Source: Glandiceps talaboti
Taxonomy: Eukaryota > Hemichordata > Enteropneusta > Spengelidae
NCBI RefSeq assembly: GCF_964340395.1
Contig: NC_135551.1
Span: forward strand, 13,491,003 to 13,555,002
Direction of reading: 5' to 3'
Length of the DNA stretch: 64,000 nucleotides
How positions within the stretch are numbered: position 1 is the first letter of the stretch; each line of letters starts with the position of its first letter. This document shows, one piece after another, positions 11,841-24,931 of this stretch. Under the pieces are notes generated by a model, which had not been told where the DNA came from, did not search any database, and was given only the letters and a program-made list of their open reading frames with translations. A program made the position numbers and the translations under genes.

Positions 11841-12743
11841 TAGACACACAGATGGAGGGACAAAAGAATAACATTACCTTCCCTTGTGGGAGGTAAAAAT
11901 GCATATTCTTTATAATTATTATTTGTTCATATATTTTTCTTTTGTGTAATTACTGTCAGTCTCTGCATAAATGCTTAAAAGACTATACAACAGCGTGAAA
12001 ATAATGTTCTATTTTATATTAACATGACGTACAGGATAATAGATCCGGTTGCAAAGGTTTCGCTCATTGCTTCAGAATCGACGTTAGAGGTGCAATCCCA
12101 CACCGACAGAATATCTCGCTATATGAACTGTTCGTACCCTATCGAGTATTAAGATGAATGGACTATTACACAATGAAATCATTTCACAAATACACTTCTT
12201 GTTTTGGTGAGCGAATCATCGTATTTAGAATGCTAAACTGGAAATGACCTTTTCCACAGCCATTCATAGTTTAACGTGTGTGCGTTGAGATAACAGCTTG
12301 GATGCTCTTTGTTCTTTCTATCAAGGTTCAATTGTTTGATTGGTGTAGCTATCTGTATTTTTCATTGTAGTTATGAATCCCCATGCCCTGTTCTTTCATC
12401 ATACTTCCTACACGATACCAGGCTCATTCTCGCAAGCCAGAACACATATTTCCCTTGGACTGTGCCCACGTGTGCCGTAAAAGGGGATGTTGTTTACGTC
12501 GATTTACTAGGCGTTGTCGAAAGCTGAGCCTGAAATTGTAACTGATACTAACTTTGCCGTGCCTAAATCTGTACTGTGTGTCCTCTTTAATTGGGTCCAG
12601 TACTGTTAATTCTAAAGCTAACTGTTAATTCTAAACGGCTAATAGTTGACGTACAAAGGCTCAATTCAACAAGAAAAGCTTTCCAGACATGCATGACAGA
12701 CTACTCGGCTCATTAGATGCTGATGAGGACATAACTATTTTGT
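10183..12743. other. Intergenic between R3 and R4
   Basis: No gene recognised. Contains poly-G runs near 10822 and 10880, a composite-repeat copy at 11600-11897 (listed separately), and at about 12280-12450 the segment similar to 7040-7200 that marks the duplicated 3' flank of R4. Confidence 0.55.
11600..11897 (-). repeat. Composite repeat copy (head + CA tract + AT-rich tail), reversed
   Basis: Read on the minus strand it begins with the hairpin head CCTCCCACAAGGGAAGGT (11877-11894), then a (GT)n tract, then GATATCTCAAGAACTACTA, then AT-rich sequence with TTAATGAGAAAT. The order matches copies at 27.1-27.5, 28.8-29.7 and 36.1-36.7 kb. Confidence 0.65.
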
Positions 12744-14493
12744 TCAAACGTTCACTTGTGCGTAGACTACTGCTTCGTCGCCGTCAACCAACACATGTGA
12801 TTTTCGACCCCTTCTGCCTTCTTTGTCCGTTTGAGTATTTGTTAAATCTAGGTCTGCGTATGTTAACCCTTCCACGTTCTTTGTAGTCGCGACCTCTTCA
12901 GTGTTTGGTTGACATGTGTCTTTTGTATCGTCGGTCATAGCAGTAACTGTGCAAACACCTTTAGCCTCGTGGCTCGGAGACGAACTGATATCATCATAAA
13001 CAACTTGTAGATTACTTGTGTTAAAAATGCCTGGGTGAACATTTGCGTACGTCTCACTGTGTGCTTGATGTTTTCCAATCTTACTAAATGTTGTTTCTGT
13101 CTCATCGATATCTGCTCTGGCATCAACAGTGGCGTATGGTTGATAAACTGGTGTGAAACCATTGCCACTCATCCCATAGTCGTTAGAATTACCAACTGTA
13201 TCATTCGCATTCCCTTCTATACATTCTATTGGCGGTACTTTTCGATGTCTTATCAAACAAATGAGTATTACAAGGAAGATGGTAATTATCACAAACACAC
13301 AAGCACCAGATACACCGCCGATGATAACACCGACATTGACTTTGTGTGACCCTATACTAGTGTTTGTAGATTGTGTATCATCACTGAGGTCTGTATGTAC
13401 CACAGGACCTGTTGGCAATGGTATGTTTACATACAAACGTGTGCTATCATTACTCGTGCCAACAACATTTACTACTTCACATGTTACTGTATGGATGCCA
13501 TTTTCTTCTGAACTGAAGCTGGAAATCTGAAAAGCTGTTTGATTCAAGGTAAAACGATGATCGTTAGCTTCGATTGGCTGGTTGTCATAGTACCAGGCAA
13601 ATTTGGATGCGGCAGGGTTAGCGTTTTGGTTACACTTAAGTTAAAGTTGGCAATCCCTGACTCGTGTTTTACATGTGCGTGTTTGGGGTCAAGTGTTACA
13701 CTTGGTGGATATTGAACGACAAATGGTCCAAGTGTACACTTTTTATCCGATGACATAGACCAGGGTGTTGCAGAGTACACGTATATGTAGGGCTAGTATC
13801 ATGATCATTTATTGACGGTGTCCACTCATACCCCGTGTAGACCAAACCATCCTGGTTTCCGTCGGAGAATCTATCAAGGGTAGCTGTTTGGTTATTTCTA
13901 GACCAAAATAATACAACAACAGGGACTCCTGGATCTGACAAACAAGTCAATGTACGTATATTACCAGCTCTCACAATGTTTGATTGCGTATTTAAGCCAT
14001 TAATGGAATCAGTTAGTTCACAAATTGGGTACCCTGACCTTGGGATCACATATATATTGACAGTAGCTGTCCTTGATATTCCGTTCGGGATGACAGCATT
14101 GTTCGTCGTCACCATGCAATAGTAGTTACCACTGTCCGCTGCAGCAGTGGCTGGTGAAATGTTCCTGATTCTCAGAGCAAAAAGTAACGGAGCACTTGTG
14201 TAGTGAGGTATTGTGTATCTGCCATCACCTTGGTTACCATGTATGTCGCGATTGTCACTAATGACGGCATTATTTTTGATCCATGACACCTTTTGATTCC
14301 ATTGAAGTGAACTGACCTTACAGGCTAAGAAAATATCGTTCGACCCAGATTGTGGTACAGTACTTCCATGTTCAAATGTAATTGTCTTGTCCTCAGGCTG
14401 GGTAACAAAAACATCATTACCCTCGACGTTACTTTGATGGTATATTATACAAAGTAACCATAGTGACACAACCATATACTGTCTTAACGCCAT
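12744..14493 (-). pseudogene. R4: three-Ig ITIM receptor broken by two small frameshifts
   Basis: Paralog of R3. The start is placed at 14493 (MALRQY) to match paralog leader lengths; an upstream ATG at 14523 is in frame. Ig1 and most of Ig2 read in one frame. The frame is lost near 13760, just after the QHPGL motif of Ig2, and again near 13636, where five bases appear inserted next to a similar five bases at the first cysteine of Ig3. The rest is open to the stop: end of Ig3, membrane helix (GVIIGGVSGACVFVIITIFL region), and a tail with ETYANV, VVYDDI, KNVEGLTYADL and C-terminal VVYAQV. With only two small indels and no internal stop in the right frames, this is either a very recent pseudogene or two assembly errors; the element upstream is retained. 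Confidence 0.8.
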
Positions 14494-14560
14494 TGCTACC
14501 GGAAAACGACATGTAAACGTCAATGAATCTTAGCAGCATGCTCGTACATATACAAGTTTG

Positions 14561-14573
14561 CTCGATCCGGGCA
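14561..14573 (-). promoter_or_regulatory. Variant of the shared upstream element before R4 (CTCGATCCGGGCA)
   Basis: It keeps the ATCCGGG core of the R3, R5 and R6 elements and lies about 70 bp before the MALRQY start. That spacing is one reason to prefer this methionine over the one at 14523. Confidence 0.4.
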
Positions 14574-16699
14574 CTTTCAATTGAAAAGGCTATTTGACAA
14601 CAAAGGACGCCCTCATCACCGTGTTGGGAAATTTTGTCATTCAATTTCGCTTATAGAAATTGCACAGTGGTTGATGTTTTCCATATAATCGTTCCGTGTC
14701 ATTGCACTGAGTATTACAATTGGTGGATATTGCTCATACGATAGTTCAAATTTTGAATGACGAAATTAAGGCTAGATTCAGTAAAATGCTAATTGTATCA
14801 GTGATTAATATGCAACTGTCATATAAAGATTGATGGTGGGCCTTAGGCAGCAATGATAATATAGTTAAAACATTATTATAGTAAGTCAGTCAGTAAACAA
14901 ACAAACAAACACATAGTCGTATAGAGAGGTAGGCAAACAAACAAACAAACAAACAAACAAACAAACAAACAAACAAACAAACAAAATAAATAAATACGTA
15001 CTTACATATGTAAGTATATAAGTAAATGAAGAAATAAATAAATAAGTAAATACATAAATAAATGCGTGCGTAAGTAATAGAGTATAAGTAAGTAAATAAA
15101 TAACTAAAACAGAACGTCGACATTTTGTTATTTGCGTTTATCAATTCTATTTGGAGACAGAATGATATACAGGCTACACACTTTATCGTATCATAGCCAA
15201 TTGAATTGCAATAACTGATCAGAACACGTACCTTTGCTAAATTGTGTTATAACGCTGTTACTAGACTGTCGACAATCGCTCGTGCCTTTTTTCCCCAACG
15301 TTTTATCTAAACTTAAGTCGTTGCCGCGCTCCAATCCGGCGCAATACTACTATAATCGCATACTGATCATACGCTCATCAGTAGCAGCTGCCACGTACTG
15401 GAATGTGTTTGGGTGTTTTTGAAACTGTATTGTTAGATGTTAAAAATGTACTCGTAATATATTACTCCCTGCACATTATTGAATCCCCTGTGGTTAAGTA
15501 TATTTATTCAGTTATATACACATCATGTGGTGCAATAAATGTAATATTTCATAAAAATATATAATTCAGGGGTCTTTGTCACTACGAGTATTTTCCGACT
15601 GAATGAAGAAAAATATTGGAGATTAATTATGTATAACATAATCATACCAGCGCCAGTAATATCAAAGAAAAATCGGGGCAAGTAGGGACACTTTTGAACG
15701 TTTTCACTCATATTTCGAACACAGCAGAACCGGTGACGTAGACGAACGTTGTCATGACGTAGAACAACCAGAGTATTATTTATGTTTCATTCAACTTGGT
15801 TCGTTCATGGTATACATAGAGTTACATGAAATTTGAAACTTGTAATATTGCCTTATTACCAAAAGCATTAATTATGCAATTTGCTCATTAATATCAAGAG
15901 TTGCATCTAGAAGGTTTATAACACACGTGCGTTTTATTATTTTCAATATAATGTACCAAATTATAGGAAATACAAAGATTACATTTTTTAGATATTGTTT
16001 TATTGCAAAACATGTAAATCAATCATCAGATTTAAAATCTTCATCGAAAACCTGTGTTCTTCCTCACTGTATGGAGCATACATTGAATTCAAACATTTAA
16101 ATAGAGTCGTTGCACTTCGATAGCTAGCTTAGGTGATGATGTATCACTGCACCGAAGGTATATAACTCGATATAGCAAGTTAAGGCAATTTTTATCATAT
16201 GTCTGAACACGTATGGTGTTGTCATACAAGGAATTTCATGCCAGGAGCGGTGAAAGACAACAATGACGGATTACTATAGTTATCATCGACCGAGGTCAAC
16301 CTCGTTTGCTTAATTTTGGAAAAAAAAAGTTGAGTTTCAATCATGGCGCAGTCGACATCATGCTGTCCCTGTTATGTAGAGTATAAGATATAACCTTCGG
16401 AATGCTGAGTCCATATCTGACATGATCAAATTATGCTGTTCCAATAACCATGGTGTTGGTGATATAGTAGTGGGAACGGCTATTTTTGAAAAAAAAAAAT
16501 AGCGGCTTGTTCCAAAAGCACATGCACTACACAAGGATGGTATTAACTATATTGACGCACAGTGACGACTCAAACAGAATCATCGCCACATTTGTGAAAA
16601 GTGAGTCTGATTTCATCGACGAGAATGACTCTGAATGATATTTAATTAATCTATATGCATGTGTAAAATATTGTTGTTTCTACGTTAACTTAGTTGAAT
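14574..16699. other. Intergenic; (CAAA)n tract and AT-rich unique sequence
   Basis: Holds (CAAA)n at 14896-14984 followed by TAAA-rich sequence to about 15105. The segment at about 15440-15545 (actccctgcacattattgaat region) resembles 24955-25045, indicating a dispersed repeat. No coding region recognised. Confidence 0.55.
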
Positions 16700-17345
16700 A
16701 ACCCTCTTCACTGTTAAACAAGTGGAATGACAACCACCAATCTGTAGCATAAGTGGAATGACAGCAATATCAATGTAAAGAGTGGAATGGCACCCTTTTC
16801 TACATTAATATTGCTGTCATTCCACTGTTGTCACACTATAAATGCTGTCCTTTCAGATTCAAATTATTTATATTTCTGTCTTTCCACTTATGCTATGGAG
16901 TGGCAGCTGTCATTGCACTTGGTTAACCGTGTAGATGGTGTCATTCAACTAACTGAATGTAGAAAAGGGTGTCATTCCACTGTTTATAATTACATACTGT
17001 AAATGTTGTCAACCCAGTTTCAAAGCATTCATAGTTTGTCTTCCCACTTTTAATAGAGAGTGGCGGCTGTCATTCCACTTGTTTTAGTCGTACACAGAGT
17101 GTCATTCAACTAATTGAATATAGAAGAGGATGTCATTCCACTGTTTACATACTGTAAATCCTGTCATTCCAGTTACATAGCATTGATATTGCTGTCATTC
17201 CACTTATGCCATAGAGTGGCGACTGTCATTCTACTTGTTTAACAGTGCAGGGGATGGCATTCACCTAACTGGGTGTAGAAAAGGGTGTCATTCCAATGTG
17301 TACATACTGTAAATGCTGTCATTCGTTTTGTGTCATTCGGGTTGT
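16700..17345. repeat. Minisatellite with clustered TGTCATTCCACT motifs
   Basis: Roughly three tandem units of about 155 bp are visible from the recurring segment CATTCCACTTATGCCATAGAGTGG (variants near 16880, 17040 and 17195). Within them the motif TGTCATTCCACT or a one-base variant recurs every 20-40 bp. At the left end the motif is inverted: 16751-16777 and 16801-16826 form an inverted pair. A short open frame through it has no protein meaning. Confidence 0.8.
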
Positions 17346-19263
<1,918 letters not shown>

Positions 19264-19269
19264 AACAAA

Positions 19270-19323
<54 letters not shown>

Positions 19324-19359
19324 TACACGCACGCACGCACGCACACACACACACATACA

Positions 19360-19391
<32 letters not shown>

Positions 19392-19440
19392 CACACACAT
19401 ACATACATACATACACGCACACACACACACGTGCGCGCGC
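19264..19440. repeat. (CA)n / (CATA)n / (GCAC)n compound microsatellite
   Basis: Alternating purine-pyrimidine tract, ending in gtgcgcgcgc, directly left of a perfect palindrome. Long open frames through it are repeat artefacts. Confidence 0.95.
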
Positions 19441-19454
19441 ATATATATATATAT

Positions 19455-19597
19455 ATAGTTTTGGTAGTACTGGAACTCTTTCTTGGGTGTAACTCGGAGT
19501 TTCACGCATATTGCGATCATCAGACACTCTGATGATCGCAATATGCGTGAAACTCCGAGTTACACCCAAGAAAGAGTTCCAGTACTACCAAAACTAT
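19455..19597. repeat. Perfect 70-bp inverted repeat with 3-nt loop
   Basis: Arm 19455-19524 is the exact reverse complement of 19528-19597, with CAC between; I checked it base by base at the centre and both ends. It is followed by unique sequence (to about 19654) and a TA tract, and part of that sequence (19631-19657) recurs inverted at 1573-1599. A natural fold-back end of a mobile element or a cloning/assembly hairpin are both possible. Confidence 0.9.
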
Positions 19598-19654
19598 TAC
19601 GCTCTGCCACTGCGGTATAGAGCACTGTCTTATAGCAGATTGATACTCACCGAG

Positions 19655-19934
<280 letters not shown>

Positions 19935-20087
19935 ATACGGTCCGATACATGGTTGCAAGAAATAAATAAATCATGACAGTCCTGTTTACACCAGAATGCT
20001 CATGTGACAAGTTAGAGTGCATGCAAATGTTCTATATAACGAATTAAACTATTGACATTCCTGATTAATCAGGCCCTTCGAATTCCA

Positions 20088-20425
20088 ACTAAATAATCAT
20101 TCAATTCAAGAATACCATGCAGCTTTTCATTTTGATACAACCACGCAGAAACCAATAAGAAAGTGGACATGCTATATGGAATGAACACCGCAAAGGACAT
20201 TTTACGCGGCCTCCATCGGGTGTTTGATAACTTATAAAAACATTGGAGCCTGAGTGTTTGCATGGAGTTGCAATACATTTAAATGGTTTATGTCATTTAG
20301 ACCAACTGTAGCAACAAAATGCGATCTTGCATATGCAGATTTTGTTGGTGTGTGTGTGTGTGTGTGTGTGTGGTTGTATCAAACAGAAAAGCTGCACGGT
20401 ATTTTGAAATTGACTGTAACACTAA
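20088..20425. repeat. Inverted-repeat element (arms about 50-60 bp)
   Basis: The left arm (about 20095-20145, containing ACCATGCAGCTTTTCATTTTG) is complementary with a few mismatches to the right arm (about 20370-20425, GGTTGTATCAAACAGAAAAGC). A (GT)n tract abuts the right arm. Probably a decayed fold-back or MITE; no coding content. Confidence 0.6.
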
Positions 20426-20574
20426 TCCATCCATGTCATGCATTATATCCGATCTCGAGCAGCTATTTTTCATCATTCATTTGTTATATAGTTATTTCAA
20501 ACCATCATTTCTATGTGGTAAACGTCAGTGACAACATGTAATAAAGGCAGACAACGAAAAACAGAATTAGTCAT

Positions 20575-20580
20575 TTATTT
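20575..20580 (-). terminator. Candidate AATAAA polyadenylation signal of the 20.9-kb glycosyltransferase
   Basis: Plus strand TTTATT, about 300 bp past the stop codon on the gene strand. It is the first AATAAA-type hexamer I noticed downstream; use of the site is not shown. Confidence 0.35.
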
Positions 20581-20879
20581 ACATGACTATCAACACAACT
20601 CCTGTACATGTTTAAGATTTTCCCACTACATGTAATTTGTATAGAGGCGTAGCTATTTCCTTGTTTCGTAGAGTTGACTCTAAAGGCAACAACAAGCTGT
20701 TGCCATAACGTTTTGTGCCATACTTTGTGTTCACTGCTTCTATAATTATGCTTGCGTAGAGATTCCCCAACCAAAATTAATGATAGCATAGCTAGGTCAA
20801 ACCATAGAAAAAAATGTACCTCCTATATCAACTTTGCTGCGGTATTCTTCAACTGAGCACAGCCGGTTATGTGTGACCT

Positions 20880-22109
20880 TTAGTTGTCATCGTTATCTTC
20901 TGTTATGGCTGTATCATTTACGTTTGTATGAAAAAGTCGTCTGCAAATTGATGTTTGTTTCTCCATAAGGAACCGTTTCCAACGGTCTTGCATCATTGCT
21001 TCCAAATGTCGGCCATTGCCATGGATGGTGAATATAGAATGAACAGGGCAATGTTGATCTTCTGTGCTTAACAGATTGAAATGGTTTTGATGGTCAAAGC
21101 GATAATCAGATGTTAAATGTACGTCAAGTTTCTGCAAGCATAAGCCGACAAAGACATCCTCCCAGTCAATATATCGTATATGTGGTGAGATACGTGTAAC
21201 GTTTTCAGCAACATCTTTTGAAAGTACGTAACTTGCTCCTTGTAGATACTCCGGGTATTTCTCTAACGGATAAACGTCCATCGGTGTATACCACTTTAGC
21301 TTAATATTCCTGTTAACTGGCGCATGATACATAACCAAACCAAACGCTGTACCGATACTTGGTTTAGACGACAACTTTCGAACCAGAGACAAATAGTTTA
21401 CGAAAACATCATCATCCGTTTTCATAATAAATGACGCACTGGAACAAAATGTACCGGCCCATTTCAATCCCATCAAAGTCTTCAACGTCAAATTCAAATA
21501 ATCTTCCTTGAAATCAAACAATACCATGTCCCGATATTTGTGATATTCAGTTGTGATATTCCCCATATCCTTTGAGTTATCCTTACCGAACAAAAACACA
21601 GTAGTAATCGTTTTATTGTCGACCTGTTTAACACTTGCCCACGTTGATCTCACTATTTCTCTTCTTTCAAAGTGATCATGCGTTGTTGTAACTAACGTGA
21701 TTAGAAAAATATCATTGTTTTTACAAATATTAGTCGGACTCATTATACATCTATAGTCGTCCACGTTGATATATTTTCTTGGCTGCGATTCGTTATCGTT
21801 ACCTTTCCTAATAAAGACAGTAGATGCGACATTGTTTCCTTTATTAATTGTGATATTCTTTAACTTTGTTTGGTGAGTAATGATATTTGAGTGTTGGTCT
21901 GAATAGTTATCATGAACGAAACGTTTGAAAGGTGTGTCGACTTTAGTGACGTTTTGTAAGGTGTTCGAAGTCGCAGTAACCTTCAGCTTAAGCCTGATTG
22001 GCTGTGTGTCCATGGTCCAATAATGTTGATACAATACATGGTAAATCGTTACATTTACTGCAAGAAGGAACGCCAGGAAGGCGATGGCGTATTTTCGCGT
22101 GCTGACCAT
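20880..22109 (-). CDS. Beta-1,3-galactosyltransferase-like protein (GT31 family)
   Basis: Single-exon coding region of 409 residues from MVSTRK. The frame is open upstream to 22157, but the bases just before this methionine (TTTCTGTATCCGCAG then GTAAAG) look like a 3' splice site, so I take upstream codons as intron. Topology is Golgi type II: short cytosolic tip, signal anchor about residues 6-27, stem, then catalytic domain. GT31 hallmarks: RREIVRSTWAS (about 149-159), FIMKTDDDVFVN with the metal-binding DDD (about 232-234), YLQGASYVLS, and EDVFVGLCLQKL (about 317-328). The family moves galactose or GlcNAc/GalNAc from UDP-sugar in beta-1,3 linkage; donor and acceptor are not predictable here. 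Its closest relative in the window is at 55570-56784, and the two catalytic domains are nearly identical in long stretches. Confidence 0.9.
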   Translation of the reverse strand: MVSTRKYAIAFLAFLLAVNVTIYHVLYQHYWTMDTQPIRLKLKVTATSNTLQNVTKVDTPFKRFVHDNYSDQHSNIITHQTKLKNITINKGNNVASTVFIRKGNDNESQPRKYINVDDYRCIMSPTNICKNNDIFLITLVTTTHDHFERREIVRSTWASVKQVDNKTITTVFLFGKDNSKDMGNITTEYHKYRDMVLFDFKEDYLNLTLKTLMGLKWAGTFCSSASFIMKTDDDVFVNYLSLVRKLSSKPSIGTAFGLVMYHAPVNRNIKLKWYTPMDVYPLEKYPEYLQGASYVLSKDVAENVTRISPHIRYIDWEDVFVGLCLQKLDVHLTSDYRFDHQNHFNLLSTEDQHCPVHSIFTIHGNGRHLEAMMQDRWKRFLMEKQTSICRRLFHTNVNDTAITEDNDDN

Positions 22110-22224
22110 CTTTACCTGCGGATACAGAAACTGATTAAAATAACATATTGACAGCATATATGCGCATACTGACTATACCTGCATATATGTCAATATCCTT
22201 GACATCCATGGGCCTAATAAAAAC

Positions 22225-22445
22225 ATTGCTTGGTTTCCGTTACCCGACCCCACCTAGTTTTTCACTGCCGACCCTAAAATTTTTTTTATGTATTCGAAAA
22301 GAATAATAAAATCTCCAGAATTGTGAAGTCTCGCAAGAAATAGTGGCTGCGGAAACAGACATCAACTTAAAAAGACAATATAACATTATTCTTCCAATCT
22401 GTAACGGCAGTACATCTGATGGGAAGAAACTAATTCCCAACACAG
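22225..22445 (-). repeat. 220-bp dispersed repeat, copy 1 (inverted relative to 33.5 and 41.8 kb)
   Basis: Contains GAAGTCTCGCAAGAAATAGTG and TCTTCCAATCTGTAA. The reverse complement matches 33450-33640 and 41765-41985 along their length. One edge reads ggtttccgttacccgacc, the other atgggaagaaact. Non-coding; class undetermined. Confidence 0.7.
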
Positions 22446-22497
22446 AGACCATTAGGAAAACAATCAAAACATAACTACCTGAACTAGACACTCACAT

Positions 22498-23212
22498 GTG
22501 AAAAAAGTCTTCCTGCTCCCACCTATTCTAAAAATGAGCGTAATCGGAACCACATATTTTTTTATTAGGCCTAAACTTTGTAAACTTCAAACTTGCAAGT
22601 TCATCTTTGACCTAAAACACGATCGCTATATACACACCCTCGACCACTACATTATTAACCAGTTGTCAAATCTCCGACCAGAGCTAAAACCAATTATAAC
22701 CTTCCCATTCCAAGAGTACACTTGTAGTTAGCCAACACAATTTTAAATATGCAGCTATTCAAACTTGGAATTATGTGCCCACAACAATAAAAAAGACTAA
22801 CAATAGACAAATATTTAAGGCGAAACTAAAAAAGTGGTTTTCTGAGGGAATGACTACATCTGCCCGAATCTTTAACACGCTTCTATAATTTCATATCTGT
22901 ATGTATGCTTTTTATTTATTTCTATTCATTTTATACACCTAGAGAGTATATTTATTATATTTTCCACCGACATATATAATCGCCATCACAGGAGATGTAG
23001 TTGTTATTATTATATCTCATACCCCAAAATTAGCCTCAATTTTCACGAACGTCTGGTCCATGAGGGACTTTAATTGGTTCCTCGGGAACTATTCCATGGT
23101 CCTCACCACAATTCTGTTTTGTATTGCCTTCAAAGAATACATATTTTGTTTTCATTTTCTGGTCAAATGAATTTTCAATTTCAATTTCAATAAGTACACC
23201 ATTATGATTTGA
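22498..23212 (+). mobile_element. 5'-truncated non-LTR retrotransposon (end of reverse-transcriptase ORF plus 3' tail)
   Basis: The frame over 22736-22888 reads HNFKYAAIQTWNYVPTTI, then KKTNNRQIFKAKLKKWF and a stop. The pattern W-N-x-[VL]-P-x-x-I-K then F-K-x-K-L-K-x-[WF] is the usual C-terminus of CR1/Jockey-type reverse transcriptase ORFs. An upstream frame to 22731 (LCKLQTCKFIFDLKHDRY) fits the preceding region after a break. The element ends near 23210 with a CCATGGTCCTCACC segment and repeated AATTTC. That 3' end recurs at 45370-45542 and 48680-48845. Confidence 0.7.
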
Positions 23213-23604
23213 GATCATTCTGCTCTCTCATGACCACGTACATGTCGTGTCGCAACATGCATAATATAATTATATTAGCACTATATTCTAGAATTTGTTG
23301 ACACCAAATGCATACAAATATTTTTGACATTACAGTACCTGTTACTTTCAAAATGTGTCTTCACTTATTTTTGACAATAACTATTCGATTATGTGTCTGA
23401 AAATATTTCATTGAATTTAATACTAAAAATTGCGTTAGTGGTGTGAAATATAAAAAAGGTAACTCTGAAATGAGTCAGTCTACTGCATTTAATATGTTGT
23501 ACTCAGCATTACATCGCTTTTAAACCCGCTAGATGTCTGATGTGTACTAGCTGTTACAGTAATAATATGTAAAATGAACGACTTGCTAGTAAACTGTATG
23601 AATC

Positions 23605-23845
23605 CAATCTGATTAAAATCCGATGTAGATGTCGGCTAATCGTGCATTGCTATCTTACCATCGTTATTTAGCTTGAATTGACCTTCGTAGTACATGTTTA
23701 AATTTTTTAGCCTGATCGCTCGTAGAGGAGGCGATCAGGCTAAAAAATGTAAACATGTACTACGAAGGTCAATTCAAGCTAAATAACGATGGTAAGATAG
23801 CAATGCACGATTAGCCGACATCTACATCGGATTTTAATCAGATTG
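23605..23845. mobile_element. Fold-back MITE with 9-bp target-site duplication (Mutator-like)
   Basis: Arms of about 115 bp are almost perfectly complementary around an 11-nt loop at 23720-23730; I noted one mismatch near 23700/23750. The ends read CAATCTG...CAGATTG. The 9-mer GTATGAATC stands directly outside both ends (23596-23604 and 23846-23854), a target-site duplication. Long terminal inverted repeats with 9-bp duplications are typical of Mutator-like elements; an 8-bp (hAT) reading is possible if terminal bases are shared. No coding content. Confidence 0.85.
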
Positions 23846-23956
23846 GTATGAATCTAGCTGACTAGAGTCAAAAGCACATTTCATGTATAATATAGTCATA
23901 CGAGTGTTGTGTGAAGGTATAATTATTATCGATAATGTATACATTTCATGTGTGTG

Positions 23957-24142
23957 TTTATGTATGTATGTATGTATGTATGTATGTATGTATGTATGTA
24001 TGTATGTATGTATGTATGTATGTATGTATGTACGTACGTACGTACGTACGTACGTGTGTGTTTGTTTGTGTGTGTGTACGTACGTACGTCACGTATGTAT
24101 GTATGTATGTATGTATGTATGTATGTATGTATGTATGTACAC
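23957..24142. repeat. (TATG)n with an internal (TACG)n block
   Basis: Pure tetranucleotide array interrupted by (TACG)n and TGTG at about 24030-24090. All open frames across it are artefacts. Confidence 0.95.
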
Positions 24143-24877
24143 TGCATTTAAAGGCCATAGTTTCAATCCTAGTTTCCCTCATTAGTGTTATCTTAATAGT
24201 TTACTTCTTTTACACTGGCCCAACCTTTTTTCTACGTCTGCCAAAAGCTGTTTTTCACACCTGAATATTTATCCATTTACTAAAGGGACCTTATAAACAT
24301 TCAATAATGATTGTACTCCTTTCTGATTAAGAAATACTAATGAATGGTAAACGGTATGCACATTTTCAACATGTAAATAAGTAGGTACGACATGTGTGTT
24401 AATACTCACGTTTCAAAAGAAGGTGAATTTCGGCGTTGTTGTCACCCTAAATATTGTGATTTCTTTCCTGGTTAAGGCTGAAAACAAATTTAAAATCGTC
24501 ACTATGTGATACTGTATAACATTATGTACAACAACAGAGTGTATGACATACCAATATAAGGACAGGAAGAATAGCCTATTGATGCGATGGCAACGAATCA
24601 AAGCACATTACAGGTTTTAACCCTATCTATATATGCCACGAGTACATATGTGATATTGTCATCGACTGTGTGTGTGTGGTTGGTGATATGTTTATACCAT
24701 GTCGTCAGTAATTTATTACTCCGCAACCGCATAGAGATTCTACTTTAAAATATGTTAAAGGTAATATGTAAACACACTCAGTCTCCCTAAATATACTCCG
24801 CAAGATCATGGAAGTCATCAGAAACGTCACACTGTGAGTACAATTAAAGTTGTTGTTGTTGGTGCTGCTGCTGCTGC

Positions 24878-24931
<54 letters not shown>

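Noticed and set aside
22110-22157. Sixteen extra N-terminal residues for the 20.9-kb glycosyltransferase
   Set aside because: A good 3' splice-site sequence lies between them and the MVSTRK methionine, and a type II anchor close to the N-terminus fits the family.
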